This document shows positions 36,163-46,770 of a DNA stretch of 64,000 bases, piece by piece. Source of the DNA: Cyclina sinensis. Taxonomy: Eukaryota; Mollusca; Bivalvia; Venerida; Veneridae. The DNA lies in assembly GCA_012932295.1 (NCBI GenBank), contig JAAONU010000013.1:5688603-5752602 (forward strand). Direction: 5' to 3'. The translations under genes were made by a program, and so were the position numbers. Position 1 is the stretch's first letter. The number at the start of each line of letters is the position of its first letter. Under the pieces are notes generated by a model that was not told the DNA's origin, ran no database searches, and was given only the letters and a program-made list of their open reading frames with translations.

Positions 36163-37001
36163 ATAATATTTCATTCCAGACTAATTTCGTATTATGTGTT
36201 ACGGAGTGACGTCACGGTGCAACTTGGAATTTCCAATATATGGGTCAACACGAAATGGATTTCATGTACCTTTTAAATTAATGGATAAATGGCTACTTAT
36301 CGAAAGTAATTTTTGCATATTTATACTGCTATTGAGAAAAAATGCTCCCATTTTTATGTAGTCAGTTGTTTTTTGTAAAATATATCATTTTAGATGTGAT
36401 TTACCGTTAAATTCAAATCGACTCTAGAAGCGTGTCGATTTGTGCTATAGGAAAATAGCCAGTTTGAGAAAGACTTTGCATTTTCCGACAAATGTAAAAC
36501 TGTAAAAAATGAAAATGCGAAGTCTTTCAATAAAGGACTACTATGCTTTGATATATCATAAGAACTGAGGAAAAAAGAATTTGATTTCAACAGGATTCAA
36601 ACCCATGCCATTTGTGTCAGCAAAAATAAAGGTGGCAAGCTAAAGACTTGTTAACTTTCTTTCTTCCTTTATTTCTTTCTTCCTTTAATGACTTCGATCA
36701 AAACTGATCATTATGTCATGTGGGTGGCAAAATTAACAGCCAGATGGGTTTAAAAGAAACCACTGTATATACAGTTATAAACACCTACTGTCAAAATTAT
36801 ACAAAGTATCTACCCTGTGACTCACATAGTAATTTACGCCTCTTTTCTTTTTTCTATCTCTTTTATCATTTCTTCTTCTGACTTCATAACAAAGTAATGT
36901 TATTTTCAAGTACAGCTTTCCTTATCAGGCTTATGTATAATTTTGATAAAATATATTGCATAATTGCATGGTTTATTAAAACACTGATTAAGTTATATAT
37001 T
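36163..37001. other. Non-coding stretch with decayed SINE fragment
   Basis: Near 36575-36650 the minus strand has GGCATGGGTTTGAATCCTG, a box-B-like sequence related to the SINE fragment at 26225. A TTTCTTCCT run lies at about 36658-36685. Nothing else recognised. Confidence 0.35.
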
Positions 37002-38781
37002 CAGGGGTCAAATTTAACTTTTTTGTCTACTGGCAAATATTTGCTAGTGACCATTTTTTCTACCAGCAAAATCAATTTTCTACAAGCTAAGCAATATTTA
37101 AAAAATGTGAAAAGTTGCGGACAAACAGTTGTATGACTGACTGTATGACAACAGGGCCTTAACTGAGAGGGAATGGACACTCCTTATCTATCGAAAGAAT
37201 AACCAAAATATGCTGGCGCGCGTTCACCTGTATCCTATAACAGAAAAACGATCGATAAATTGATAAACTATTGTTGGAAAGCGTATGGAACGTAGTTTAC
37301 AAAAACACCGGTTTTTTTGTCAATAATGGGCTGATTTTCATAATTTAAAATTTGTAAGTAAGAAAAAACATTGACCTTTTTATATCTTTTTTATCACTTC
37401 AACAACGAAAGTTTTTCTTGCAAGCCAAAGAGTAAAAAACGAGAACTCAATATGTTTTTCTCCCTTTTTTGTAATTATCTACCGCTAGTTAGCGGAAAGC
37501 AATGCTCGCACCTAATTTACAAAAACATCGGTCTTTTTGTCAGTTATGGGCTGATTTTCAAAAGTTAAAATTTGTAAGAAAGAAGAAACATTCACATTTT
37601 AAAATATTTAATTTCTACTTCAACAACAGAAGCTTTATTTGCAAGCAGACAAGTAAAAGATAACAACTCAATATGTTTTTTCCTTTTTGTAAAAATCTGT
37701 CTCGATTTGATGAGAGCACAATATTCAACCGTCCATTATGAAGTAAATATGAAGCGAAGGTTGGAAAACTTAAACCCAGATCCCAAGATCGTCCATGTAG
37801 AGTGAGATTTAATTCATTTTTAGTGTTTTTATCAAGTCTGTTTGCACTGATACCATCCGAAAGTCGGTACGTTGATGATCACTGAAAGACTGAATTTTCG
37901 CCAAAACTGCTATGTTTATGGTGCTCTATTTCATAAACAAACACAGATATAGGAATAAAATACATATTAAAGCTCAGTTCTGTGTCCACTTATCTACATC
38001 CATCTAATGCCGACTTATTTCATAACTCCATTTTCGTTTGATACCCCCCGAAAGTTGATCAGGAAACAAGAATGTGTACATACTTTCTGCCATTTTGGAA
38101 AACAATGATTCCATTTTAGTATCAATTTTACTGTTTTTTGAAGCAACAGCTGCATTGAAAAATAACAAACCAGAGAAGGGAAACAATATGGGAATATTTA
38201 TTTACTTATTCGTCTAGAATTCAAACTGTAATTTCTTACTGTAAGTTTTTTTTTCAACATTTGATTACACTATCATACAAGCAACAACATATACTATCCG
38301 CCATTAATGTATTTATAAAGAACCGACTGCACATGCGCGCGACACCATATTTTCGAAATTTTCGAGTGTCCATTCCCTCTCAATTAAGGCCCTGATGACA
38401 AATAAATCTTGAAATCATATTTCTTATGGTTGGATTATCATTTATTACCACTACTTTGTTTCGAGTTCAGCAGTGCACTGAAGCCTTTCAGCTGTTGTGT
38501 CATGTAAACAAATAGTCTTAGTCGTCTACGCGCTTTAATATCGGATGAACGTATATCGGATTATTTCAACAAGCGTCTACAAGTAGAGCAATCACGTGAA
38601 GGGTGCTAGGGACCTTTTTTCACGCACCGGCAAACATGGATTTTCGGAAAAGTCAGAACTAAGGATGTCTGCCGATTTTCCGGTGCACTCGCAAATTATT
38701 TCGAGTGCTAAAATTTTGCACTTGCTTTTTCTCGTTTTTGCTCGCATTCTGCGTGTTTGCGACCGCTAAATTTGAACCCTG
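37002..38781. mobile_element. Outer hAT-like element, host of a nested element
   Basis: The left end CAGGGGTCAAATTTAAC and the inverse complement of the right end CAGGGTTCAAATTTAGC match at 15 of 17 bases. ATATT adjoins both ends outside, a possible short target duplication. It is interrupted by the element at 37152-38394. Without that insertion it would be about 530 bp. No coding sequence. Confidence 0.62.
37152..38394. mobile_element. Nested hAT-like element, 1243 bp
   Basis: The ends CAGGGCCTTAACTGAGAGGG and (other strand) CAGGGCCTTAATTGAGAGGG differ at one base; identity continues through AATGGACACTC. ATGACAA flanks both ends (37145-37151 and 38395-38401). The interior contains a diverged direct repeat with period about 220 bp (TTTACAAAAACACCGG at 37296, TTTACAAAAACATCGG at 37516). 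No transposase frame. Confidence 0.78.
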
Positions 38782-39226
38782 ATATTGATATTCCTATTAA
38801 CATAAATAATAAAATAATATATATCTAAAAGATGCGTCCATCTGTTCATTATGAACCGGACATTAAAATCAGCTATTTCAAGACATCAATAAGTGCCGAA
38901 TTGCTTTATATCCGGTCATTGCTACACTTTGCCTATAAGGCTCATGACAGCCATACATACTCAACTAAAACCGTTATAAATAAAAAGCTGAGACAAGTGT
39001 AAAATAAACTTACTCTCTGTAAATGTTTTCTGCGCTCTCTTCAAACAGATAAACATGAAATTGAAACTTAAATAAGTTCTAAAACTTCCTTATTAACAGC
39101 GCCATCTATTACGCGGGTAAAGGGTAATAACACCACTCTCTTTCACAATCTCCCACGCAGTGGTCTCCCCTTACAGGATTAGAGCGTAGCGTAACCGTTG
39201 CGCAGAGTTTGTCTCTTTCACAACTG
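38782..39226. other. AT-rich non-coding stretch, nothing seen
   Basis: No feature recognised. Confidence 0.4.
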
Positions 39227-39309
39227 TTACATTTCGGAGTACCCCAAGCACGTAAAATATACTTTTTGGCGTAAAGAGGCGTAAAGTATTGTGAAGTTGA
39301 ACAGAACTC

Positions 39310-39860
39310 GGCGTAAAGTATTAAATAGAATGACGATATACAGATTTAAGTTTCATTTCATTAGTTATATATGCACTTTTACTTAAAAAATATAATTACA
39401 AGTGAATTTTTAACATACAAACAAGGCCCAGAATTTCAAATATTTTTCGTAAATAAGTATTATAAACGTGGCGTAAAGTATTATGAACTCGGCGTAAAAT
39501 ATTAAATAGAATGATGAAATACCGATTAAAGTTTCATTTAATTAGTTATATGCTTTTTTACTGAACAAAAAATATATTTACAAGTGGATTTTAAGATACA
39601 AACAAGGTCCAGAATTTCAAATATTTCTCGTAAATAAGTATTATAAACGCGGCGTAAAGTATCATGAACCTGGCGTTAAGTACTAAATAGAATGACGAAA
39701 TACAGACTAAAGTTTCATTGCATTAATTATATGCATTTTAACTTAAAAAATATAATTACAGGTGAATTTTAAAATGCAAACAAGGTCCAGAATTTCAAAT
39801 ATTTTTCATAAATAAGTCTTATAAACGCGGCGTAAAGTAGCATGAACCCGGCGTAAAGTT
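39310..39860. repeat. 181-bp tandem repeat forming the left arm of the Mutator-like element
   Basis: Three units, each starting GGCGTAAAGTATTAAATAGA or a close variant and containing AAGGTCCAGAATTTCAAATA and AAATAAGTATTATAAACG. The single inverted unit lies at the other end of the element. Confidence 0.72.
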
Positions 39861-40137
39861 TGGTTGTTTGTCCTTGTCAACTAAGGAATCAATCAACAGC
39901 AAACAATTATGTATTCTGTTAATAACAGTTAATCAGGACTTACTTATCAGGTAGTTACTGATGGTATGAAACCGACAATATTATTGGTAACATTTGCAAT
40001 TTGTGAATGACCAATCAGTGTTAATTCGTGTTCAACCTCTTCTTTAAATTTGAAGGATAATGTCCTCAATTGTATATTTTGTAGCTTTTATGCAAAGTTA
40101 TATATCGCACTTTATTGAGTAGGCGCTATTGAAAAAA

Positions 40138-40440
40138 CTAGAAAGGAAATAATAAATGAAATATTTGGCGATGAGAGTCTAAGTCAGGCAAACAGTACTG
40201 TGGTTTTTGAACAAAAAGTCCAAAATCTTAAACATGAATTTCTTCAAAAAGCGGAATATTTTTGCCTTATTTTGAGAAAAGAATTGAACTCCTTATAAAA
40301 GAAAAGTTTAACATTCCCAGTCGCTTAAAGAAAATGGACAGTGACTGGACAAATAACAATGCAGAGTCCATGAACAATGTTTTAAAAATTTGGACAAACC
40401 AAAAGGTGGAAGACATTACCGACTTAGTTGAAATAATACT
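40138..40440 (+). pseudogene. Mutator-like transposase fragment, frameshifted
   Basis: One frame reads FGDESLSQANSTVVFEQKVQ and on to LQKAEYF. After a frameshift near 40258 another reads PYFEKRIELLIKEKFNIPS, then DSDWTNNNAESMNNVLKIW. The W-TNN-x-x-ES-MN-x-x-LK segment resembles one I remember from transposase-derived proteins of molluscs and cnidarians, assigned to Mutator-like elements. Only about 100 codons remain and the frame is broken, so it is non-functional. The assignment is supported by the 9-bp duplication around the element. Confidence 0.5.
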
Positions 40441-40684
40441 TTACGCCGAGTTTATAATACTTATTTATGAAAAAATATTTGAAATTCTGGACCTTGCTTA
40501 CATTTTAAAATCCACTTTTAATTATATTTTTAAGTAAAAATGCATATATAACTAATGAAATGAAATTGTAATCTGTATTTCGTCATTCTATTTAATACTT
40601 TACGCAGAGTTCATAATTCTTTACGCCGCTTTTATAACACTTTACGCCTCTTTACGCCAAAAAGTATACTTACCCTTACATTTC

Positions 40685-41925
40685 ATTCATATGTCCAGTG
40701 TAACCCCCAATCTGCCGAAATACGTTCCGACGGAAATAAAGAGAAACGTATACGTTGTGGACGAATAAGTCATCATTTTGAATTTATTGTTGTTATTTTT
40801 TAAATCTTAATAGATGTTTTATTATGTAAATATTAACACAATTTATTGAATATATATCACCTGGTGTAGAGTGGTAAGATCGAATGACTTATTAGTCAAA
40901 GACAAAAAAAAACACTGATCGAAATGGATTTGCTTTGGTACTGCGAGTTGTTTCACTCATGAGTTATGCTGCACTTCTGTACAGTGGTGACTTGCTTCTC
41001 TTGCACGGTGACGACACCACGTGACTTAGATGGATTTGTGTGTGTCTTAAACATTTTTTGTGATATTTTTTAATACATCATATTTGTACCGGATAAAGCC
41101 GAGGGCCCGCTCCTTTTTTGTAACACAAACTGTCCCCAAATAATTCTCGCAAATATTTTGTAGTTTTTTTAATAAAGTGCAACAGTGCCATTTCAATTTG
41201 CTAAAATTGTGATGAAATGTGTGAAAGCATATCATAAAAGCGATGCTAAAACTACCTTTATAGTTTGTTTAAGAAACTTATTATATGTCCGGAGTGAACA
41301 ATATTTGATACAGAATAAACGATGTTTGTGGAATGCATTTAATTCAACAAGTGGACAAAATAATGCCAAATAATGCAAAAGAGATATATGTGGAAAAGGT
41401 TTTATCAATGACATGTGTGGAAGCAATATTTTCATGTAACCACTATCAAGATGGTTTTCTGCAAGAAAAACATTGTTGCACAACATCAAGTCGGCGCAGA
41501 AGATTCTGAAGACGTGAACGTGTCGGATTCATGTAATTTTCAAATGGCCATTGCAACAACACCAAAAAGGGTTGCGCAAATAACCTGGATATAAGTGTCC
41601 ACCTTAGATTACACCGGTGACAGGAGTTACATGTTTGACAACACTGACTGTATGTACGGGAAGACTTTTTACGGCCGGTACACAAATAGCACTGTTGTGA
41701 ATTATAAATAACCAAGTCCCTAGTGAGATTTGAACCCTCACCAAAACGGCACCAAACGCCTAGCAATGCAAAGAAATAACGCCTTAGATTTCTCGGTCAT
41801 CGCAACAACAAAAAAGGTTGCACTGTGTAAGGTGAAATGGCACTATTCTCTCTCATCAAATGCAAGCGCTACGACAGTTCTGGGATGTTACCCCTCAAGA
41901 GTGAAGGCATTGCCCACAGTGACAT
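40685..41925. other. Non-coding stretch, no gene recognised
   Basis: Overlapping open frames of 60-106 codons occur on both strands (41447-41766 on the minus strand is cysteine-rich), but none has recognisable motifs, and opposite-strand frames overlap. I do not call them. Confidence 0.35.
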
Positions 41926-41929
41926 TACT

Positions 41930-42600
41930 GAACAGACAATTCTACAATGTGTTTTCGGTAGAGGACCGCAGCAACCTCCCAAGCATGGTCGGAGATCCAT
42001 ATCCAGACATTCACCATTTCTCAACACATCTGCTGGCTGAGATGCAATCCCGACAGGATTCCTGAAGGAGGTCTCCACAGCTATTGCCCTAGTTCTTACC
42101 CTGGTGTTCCAAGCATCAATCCAGCAGGGCTGTGTTCCAGAAGGTTGGAAGTCAGCCTAAGTAACCCCAGACTTCAAGAAAGGTGATTGTTCCATTCCTG
42201 CCAATTACTATCCAATTTCACGTATCTCGGTATGCAGACCTTGGAACACATCATTCACAGTCAGGTCATGGCGAACCTGGACAGACATAAGATACTTACA
42301 GACCAGTAGCATGGCTTTCGATGGAAATGTAGATGTGAATCACAGCTTATTATCGCAGTACAATCTGACTGCTTCACTTGACACTGGAGAACAAATTTGG
42401 ACAATCCTACTCGACTTTGCTGAAGCATTTGACCGCGTCCCACATGAGCGACTTCTAATAAAGCTAAAGCACTACGACATCAAAGGACCTGTTTTGTCAA
42501 GGTACCGTCCTGGTCCCTCTGTTATTTCTAGTATATATCAACAGCCTGCCAATTAAGGTGAACTATTCGTCTATACTCTTCGCGGATGATAGACTCTGGC
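41930..42600 (+). pseudogene. LINE reverse transcriptase remnant (Jockey/CR1-like)
   Basis: Pieces of a LINE ORF2 follow in order but in changing frames: QFYNVFSVEDRSNLPSM (41937 on), DAIPTGFLKE (42043), VLTLVFQASIQQG (about 42097), FKKGDCSIPANYYPIS (about 42175), ILLDFAEAFDRVPHERLL (about 42407), QGTVLVPLLFLVYINSLP (about 42498) and FADD (42579-42590). The order matches RT motifs through the catalytic FADD box. The normal stretch between the YGIRG-like motif (HYDIKG) and QGTVL is missing, so there is an internal deletion besides several frameshifts. Dead. Confidence 0.72.
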
Positions 42601-43000
42601 GGATAGAGGGCATCAAGGTGTATACACATATGAAGTTACAATGCTTCGGATGGAGGCATGTTTATTTTATGGCCAAAGAAAATATTTGCTATTTGTCCAT
42701 CCTGACCTTGGCCTTTGACTCCGTGACCTCTAAGTGTGTCTTGCGGGTAGAGCGCATCGAGGTGAATGTTCATGTGAAGTAAGAAAGCTTTGGGTTGAAA
42801 TACTTTTATTTGATGGCTAAGCTTTATAATTGCTAAATGGTGACTTTGACTTTTGACCCTGGGACCTCTAAGTGTGTCTGGCGGGTAGAGCTCATCAAGA
42901 TGCACTGATCATGATACTGATCATGTTTCTACGTTCTTTAAGAGGTTTCCCTGTACACCTTCATAAACTCTTTAATGCCTGCTACGGTCGTGCAAGCAAA
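42600..43000 (+). repeat. Diverged tandem repeat with GACCTCTAAGTGTGTC
   Basis: Two to three units of about 145 bp: GTGACCTCTAAGTGTGTCTT and GCGGGTAGAGCGCATCGAGG recur near 42722 and 42863. Inverted relatives of the same sequence occur near 43835-43880 and 45105-45130, at the edges of the tandem duplication. Confidence 0.5.
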
Positions 43001-43330
43001 GAGATAAGCGAAGCGATCAACAGTAGCAGTAGAGGGGTTAATCACCAAGCAGGCAGAGCGCTATTGAATATCATGTCGGTAGCCTTTCTTGTTTGAATTT
43101 ACAAATAGTTTTTACAAATAACATGGAGATATTAACAATGTTTTTTTTATTTTCTTTAATTCATAAATCAAATTTCCATAAAATACTGGTTGAAAAATAC
43201 CTTGTTGCAGTAGTGACTTTAAACTGCAATTGTATTTATGACTTAAATCTGGGTATTGGCGATACAATTTGCAAACAATTTTTCTTTATTTGTGGTACCG
43301 ATAAGTTTTTCTGTTCTACAAAGATTGCGA

Positions 43331-43730
43331 TCATTGAACACAAGCTCTAGAAAAGCGAACAAGCTGTAAAATATAAATATCATAAGATGTAGGGCGTGGG
43401 ACATCACCAACTAAAAATGGAAAATTAACAATATTGATATCAAAATTATCTCTTGTATCGTACATTTTGATAGTCACAAAACCATTTTCAACAGAAAGAT
43501 TTAGATCAAGCAAGCTGGAGTTGATCTGGATAATTTTTTTGACCAGAGATGGAAAATGGTTATTATCTATATCTAGTAAATCGTCAAGATACCTCCAGGT
43601 GTTGTGAAAGAGTGTAAAATGTCATCTTGATGTTCACTAGAAAGAAATAACAGAAGTCTCTTTCATAGCAGGATAACAACAGATCAACAACAAAGGGTGC
43701 ACAATTAGTACCCATGGGGATGCCGCTGGA
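43331..43730 (-). pseudogene. Reverse transcriptase remnant with MGTNCAP and YLDD boxes
   Basis: Minus strand. PMGTNCAPFVVDLLLSCYE (about 43722-43666) is followed after a frameshift by YLDDLLDIDNNHF (about 43590-43552), whose YLDD is the RT catalytic box. Then come LNLSVENGFVTIKMYDTRD and FDINIVNFPFLVGDVPRPTS, down to about 43331. I recall this arrangement from RT proteins abundant in molluscs and cnidarians, possibly Penelope-like. The class is uncertain. At least one frameshift and an in-frame stop make it non-functional. Confidence 0.58.
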
Positions 43731-43988
43731 GGAAGGTCATATTCTTTTTTGGTCTGTTTGTCTCAAAACTTTGACCTTGACAATTACGTGGATGTCGTTC
43801 CACCTAAAGCCTCCAAACTTCACAGGTGCATGCAGCTTGATGCGCTCTACCTGCCAGATCCACTTAGAGGTCATTGGGGCAAAGGTCAACGCATCCCCGG
43901 GGCATAGCGTTCATTCAAAGGTAGCGCTTGTTTTATATGTTCGTGTGTTTTTGCATGTACCATTGTTGAGTTGATGGGTTGGTTGGAG

Positions 43989-44450
43989 TTAATTCACCAA
44001 GACAACTTGTACTCGTTCCTTCTTATGAATACTTGTTGGGGTAAGTGTGAGGTTGGTGCAACCTAGAACCTGGTTAAACCCCAGTGACAAAAGTTTTGCC
44101 ACTGACCGTTTTAAGGCGGTAACCCCACGAGTTCTCATTTTCGTTAATTGTTTGTGGTGCTCTTTTTTAACGGATAACTTCAAAAAATCTATTCTCTTTG
44201 CTCTTCTATTTTGTCTGTGTATAGAGGCTGTGTTTTCTGACTGCCTGTGTGTTTTTTTTACTGCTATGCGTTTTTTTCCTTTTTGAAGTTTCTTATTGGA
44301 TACTGACCTGAAGTGTAATATTGTACTACATTTGTGTAAACTGTGATTGTAGAGATACAACCACTGATGTGTCAAGAAATCGATTCTTTGTTTTGTCTTC
44401 AGAATCTTGTTTGCCCACTTGGTGCTTTGCTGCAATATTGTTCTTGTCAT
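43989..44450 (-). CDS. Basic 153-codon open frame in duplication copy 1, unknown
   Basis: An uninterrupted minus-strand frame rich in K and R (KLQKGKKRIAVKK, HRQNRRAKRIDF, LKLSVKKEHHKQ). No family recognised and no splice signals or promoter seen. In copy 2 the same frame is broken by two single-base homopolymer differences, leaving 65- and 86-codon pieces. It sits upstream, on the same strand, of the MGTNCAP reverse transcriptase remnant and could be a relic of the same retroelement. An equally long plus-strand frame overlaps it, so chance is possible. Confidence 0.2.
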   Translation of the reverse strand: MTRTILQQSTKWANKILKTKQRIDFLTHQWLYLYNHSLHKCSTILHFRSVSNKKLQKGKKRIAVKKTHRQSENTASIHRQNRRAKRIDFLKLSVKKEHHKQLTKMRTRGVTALKRSVAKLLSLGFNQVLGCTNLTLTPTSIHKKERVQVVLVN

Positions 44451-44733
44451 CTTCAGCAGTAATCTGTTTCCTACTTTTTGTCACATACACTAAATATAAT
44501 ATGCTGAAACTGTTTATACAACAGGACAGCTGGATAGTTCTTTTACGCTTCTCTTGAAGTTAAATAATCTTCGGAGTATGTTCAGTTTGATCCTCCCAAT
44601 TACCTGTGTGCTCTAGAATGTCATATACATTGTTGTTTACATTGCAGCAATCTTCTCATAGTTTCTTATCCTATTAAATGCATGGTGCTCCAGAATTAGA
44701 ATTGGAAACTTATAATATAAGCCAGGTGGTTAA

Positions 44734-45080
44734 CCCTTTCCTCCATATATACACATTTATGGTTTGGGTGAACAGTGTAGAAGGACGGGAACGTGAAAAA
44801 GACCCAAGCCTAACGGCAAAGGGCGTGTTACGTCCTCATAAACTTACTAAACAAAGCGAACAGTGTAGATCCAGATCAGTCGGCACATCCGTGCCGTCTG
44901 ATCAGGATCTACACTGTTTGCCTTTTGATACATACGGTTATTTCTGACCAAAAAGCGACCAGTGCAGATCCTGATCAGGCGGCACATCTGGATCTACACT
45001 GGTTGCACATAGATCAGGCGGCACATCTGGATCTACACTGGTTGCGCATGGGTAAAAATGCGTATATATGGAGTAAAGGG
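44734..45080. mobile_element. TTAA-flanked MITE, 347 bp (piggyBac-like ends), copy 1
   Basis: The ends CCCTTTCCTCCATATATAC and (other strand) CCCTTTACTCCATATATAC differ at one base. TTAA flanks both sides (44730-44733 and 45081-45084). Inside is a long imperfect hairpin (CAGTGTAGATCC … GGATCTACACTG around GCACATCCGTGC). A 39-bp unit (GATCAGGCGGCACATCTGG …) is present in two tandem copies (about 44975-45050). Non-coding. Confidence 0.8.
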
Positions 45081-45101
45081 TTAAGTTACACCAGCCCAAA
45101 G

Positions 45102-46316
45102 CTACCTGCCAGATCCACTTAGAGGTCATTGGGGGCAAAGGTCAACGCATCCCCGGGGCATAGCGTTCATTCAAAGGTAGCGCTTGTTTTATATGTTCGT
45201 GTGTTTTTGCATGTACCATTGTTGAGTTGATGGGTTGGTTGGAGTTAATTCACCAAGACAACTTGTACTCGTTCCTTCTTATGAATACTTGTTGGGGTAA
45301 GTGTGAGGTTGGTGCAACCTAGAACCTGGTTAAACCCCAGTGACAAAAGTTTTGCCACTGACCGTTTTAAGGCGGTAACCCCACGAGTTCTCATTTTCGT
45401 TAATTGTTTGTGGTGCTCTTTTTTAACGGATAACTTCAAAAATCTATTCTCTTTGCTCTTCTATTTTGTCTGTGTATAGAGGCTGTGTTTTCTGACTGCC
45501 TGTGTGTTTTTTTACTGCTATGCGTTTTTTTCCTTTTTGAAGTTTCTTATTGGATACTGACCTGAAGTGTAATATTGTACTACATTTGTGTAAACTGTGA
45601 TTGTAGAGATACAACCACTGATGTGTCAAGAAATCGATTCTTTGTTTTGTCTTCAGAATCTTGTTTGCCCACTTGGTGCTTTGCTGCAATATTGTTCTTG
45701 TCATCTTCAGCAGTAATCTGTTTCCTACTTTTTGTCACATACACTAAATATAATATGCTGAAACTGTTTATACAACAGGACAGCTGGATAGTTCTTTTAC
45801 GCTTCTCTTGAAGTTAAATAATCTTCGGAGTATGTTCAGTTTGATCCTCCCAATTACCTGTGTGCTCTAGAATGTCATATACATTGTTGTTTACATTGCA
45901 GCAATCTTCTAATAGTTTCTTATCCTATTAAATGCATGGTGCTCCAGAATTAGAATTGGAAACTTATAATATAAGCCAGGTGGTTAACCCTTTCCTCCAT
46001 ATATACACCTTTATGATTTGGGCGAACAGTGTAGAAGGACGGGAACGTGAAAAAGACCCAAGCCTAACGGCAAAGGGCGTGTTACGTCCTCATAAACTTA
46101 CTAAACAAAGCGAACAGTGTAGATCCAGATCAGTCAGCACATCCGTGCCGTCTGATCAGGATCTACACTGTTTGCCTTTTGATACATACGGTTATTTCTG
46201 ACCAAAAAGCGACCAGTGCAGATCCTGATCAGGCAGCACATCTGGATCTACACTGGTTGCACATGGGTAAAAATGCGTATATATGGAGTAAAGGGTTAAG
46301 TTACACCAGCCCAAAG
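45102..46316. repeat. 1254-bp tandem duplication, copy 2 (1215 bp)
   Basis: Direct repeat of the preceding 1254 bp. It is 39 bp shorter, entirely explained by one fewer copy of the 39-bp unit inside the MITE. Confidence 0.85.
45988..46295. mobile_element. TTAA-flanked MITE, 308 bp, copy 2
   Basis: The same MITE carried along by the tandem duplication (TTAA at 45984-45987 and 46296-46299). It has only one copy of the 39-bp unit, plus a few substitutions. Confidence 0.8.
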
Positions 46317-46610
46317 CTACCTCTGAATGTGAAACCAAAGTATACGTTGCTCACCTTCTGCATCTCACTTTGATCTGTGTCTGCTTACGTGGATTTGTCC
46401 AGTCGTATGTGTTAGGCACATATTTTCACTTGTTTGTCCCATATTTTGCAGTTTACAACAAAAAAGACGACGTTAAGAAAAGGTATGATAACTTTAACCA
46501 TACCTGTCCCATTCAGCTACGAAACACAAATCTGTAAATCATTATACGTTTTCAATGAGTTTGTTGCCAGCAGTACCAGAAAGTTCTTGCAGAGACATAG
46601 ATTATATGTC
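46317..46610. other. Non-coding stretch, nothing seen
   Basis: No feature recognised between the tandem duplication and the 40-bp repeat. Confidence 0.4.
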
Positions 46611-46770
46611 TCTGGTTCTTGTCATCAACAGTTCCAGTCCGATCTCTATCTCTGGTTCTTGTCATCAACAGTTCCAGTCCGATCTCTATCTCTGGTTCTT
46701 GTCATCAACAGTTCCAGTCCGATCTCTATCTCTGGTTCTTGTCATCAACAGTTCCAGTCCGATCTCTATC
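46611..46770 (+). repeat. 40-bp tandem repeat, 4 identical units
   Basis: Four consecutive copies of a 40-bp unit made of TCTGGTTCTTGTCATCAACA then GTTCCAGTCCGATCTCTATC, with no differences seen. Perfect identity implies recent expansion or homogenisation. Open frames across it in three plus-strand frames and one minus-strand frame are by-products. Confidence 0.85.

Larger units (their letters stand above)
39236..40675 (+). mobile_element. Mutator-like element with 9-bp target duplication
   Basis: TTACATTTC flanks both sides (39227-39235 and 40676-40684), the duplication length typical of Mutator-like elements. The inverted ends share TATACTTTTTGGCGTAAAG and continue GAGGCGTAAAGT. The left end has about 28 nt before this match and the right about 12, so the outermost tips have diverged. 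The left arm is expanded into three tandem copies of a 181-bp unit (starting 39310, 39491, 39672). The right arm has one copy inverted (about 40440-40640). Transposase remains lie between. Confidence 0.72.
43848..45101. repeat. 1254-bp tandem duplication, copy 1
   Basis: Sequence from CTACCTGCCAGATCCACT at 43848 is repeated from 45102 at about 99% identity. The copies differ by a handful of substitutions, three single-base homopolymer changes and a 39-bp unit. CTACCT lies at the start of copy 1, at the junction and after copy 2 (46317), as expected of duplication at a 6-bp microhomology. Confidence 0.85.

Noticed and set aside
41446..41766. 106-codon cysteine-rich minus-strand frame
   Set aside because: No zinc-finger spacing that fits a known family, and no supporting signals; overlapping frames on the other strand.
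44321..44557. 78-codon frame with hydrophobic stretch, repeated at 45575-45811
   Set aside because: Identical only because of the 1.25-kb tandem duplication; it overlaps another frame on the opposite strand and has no recognisable motifs.
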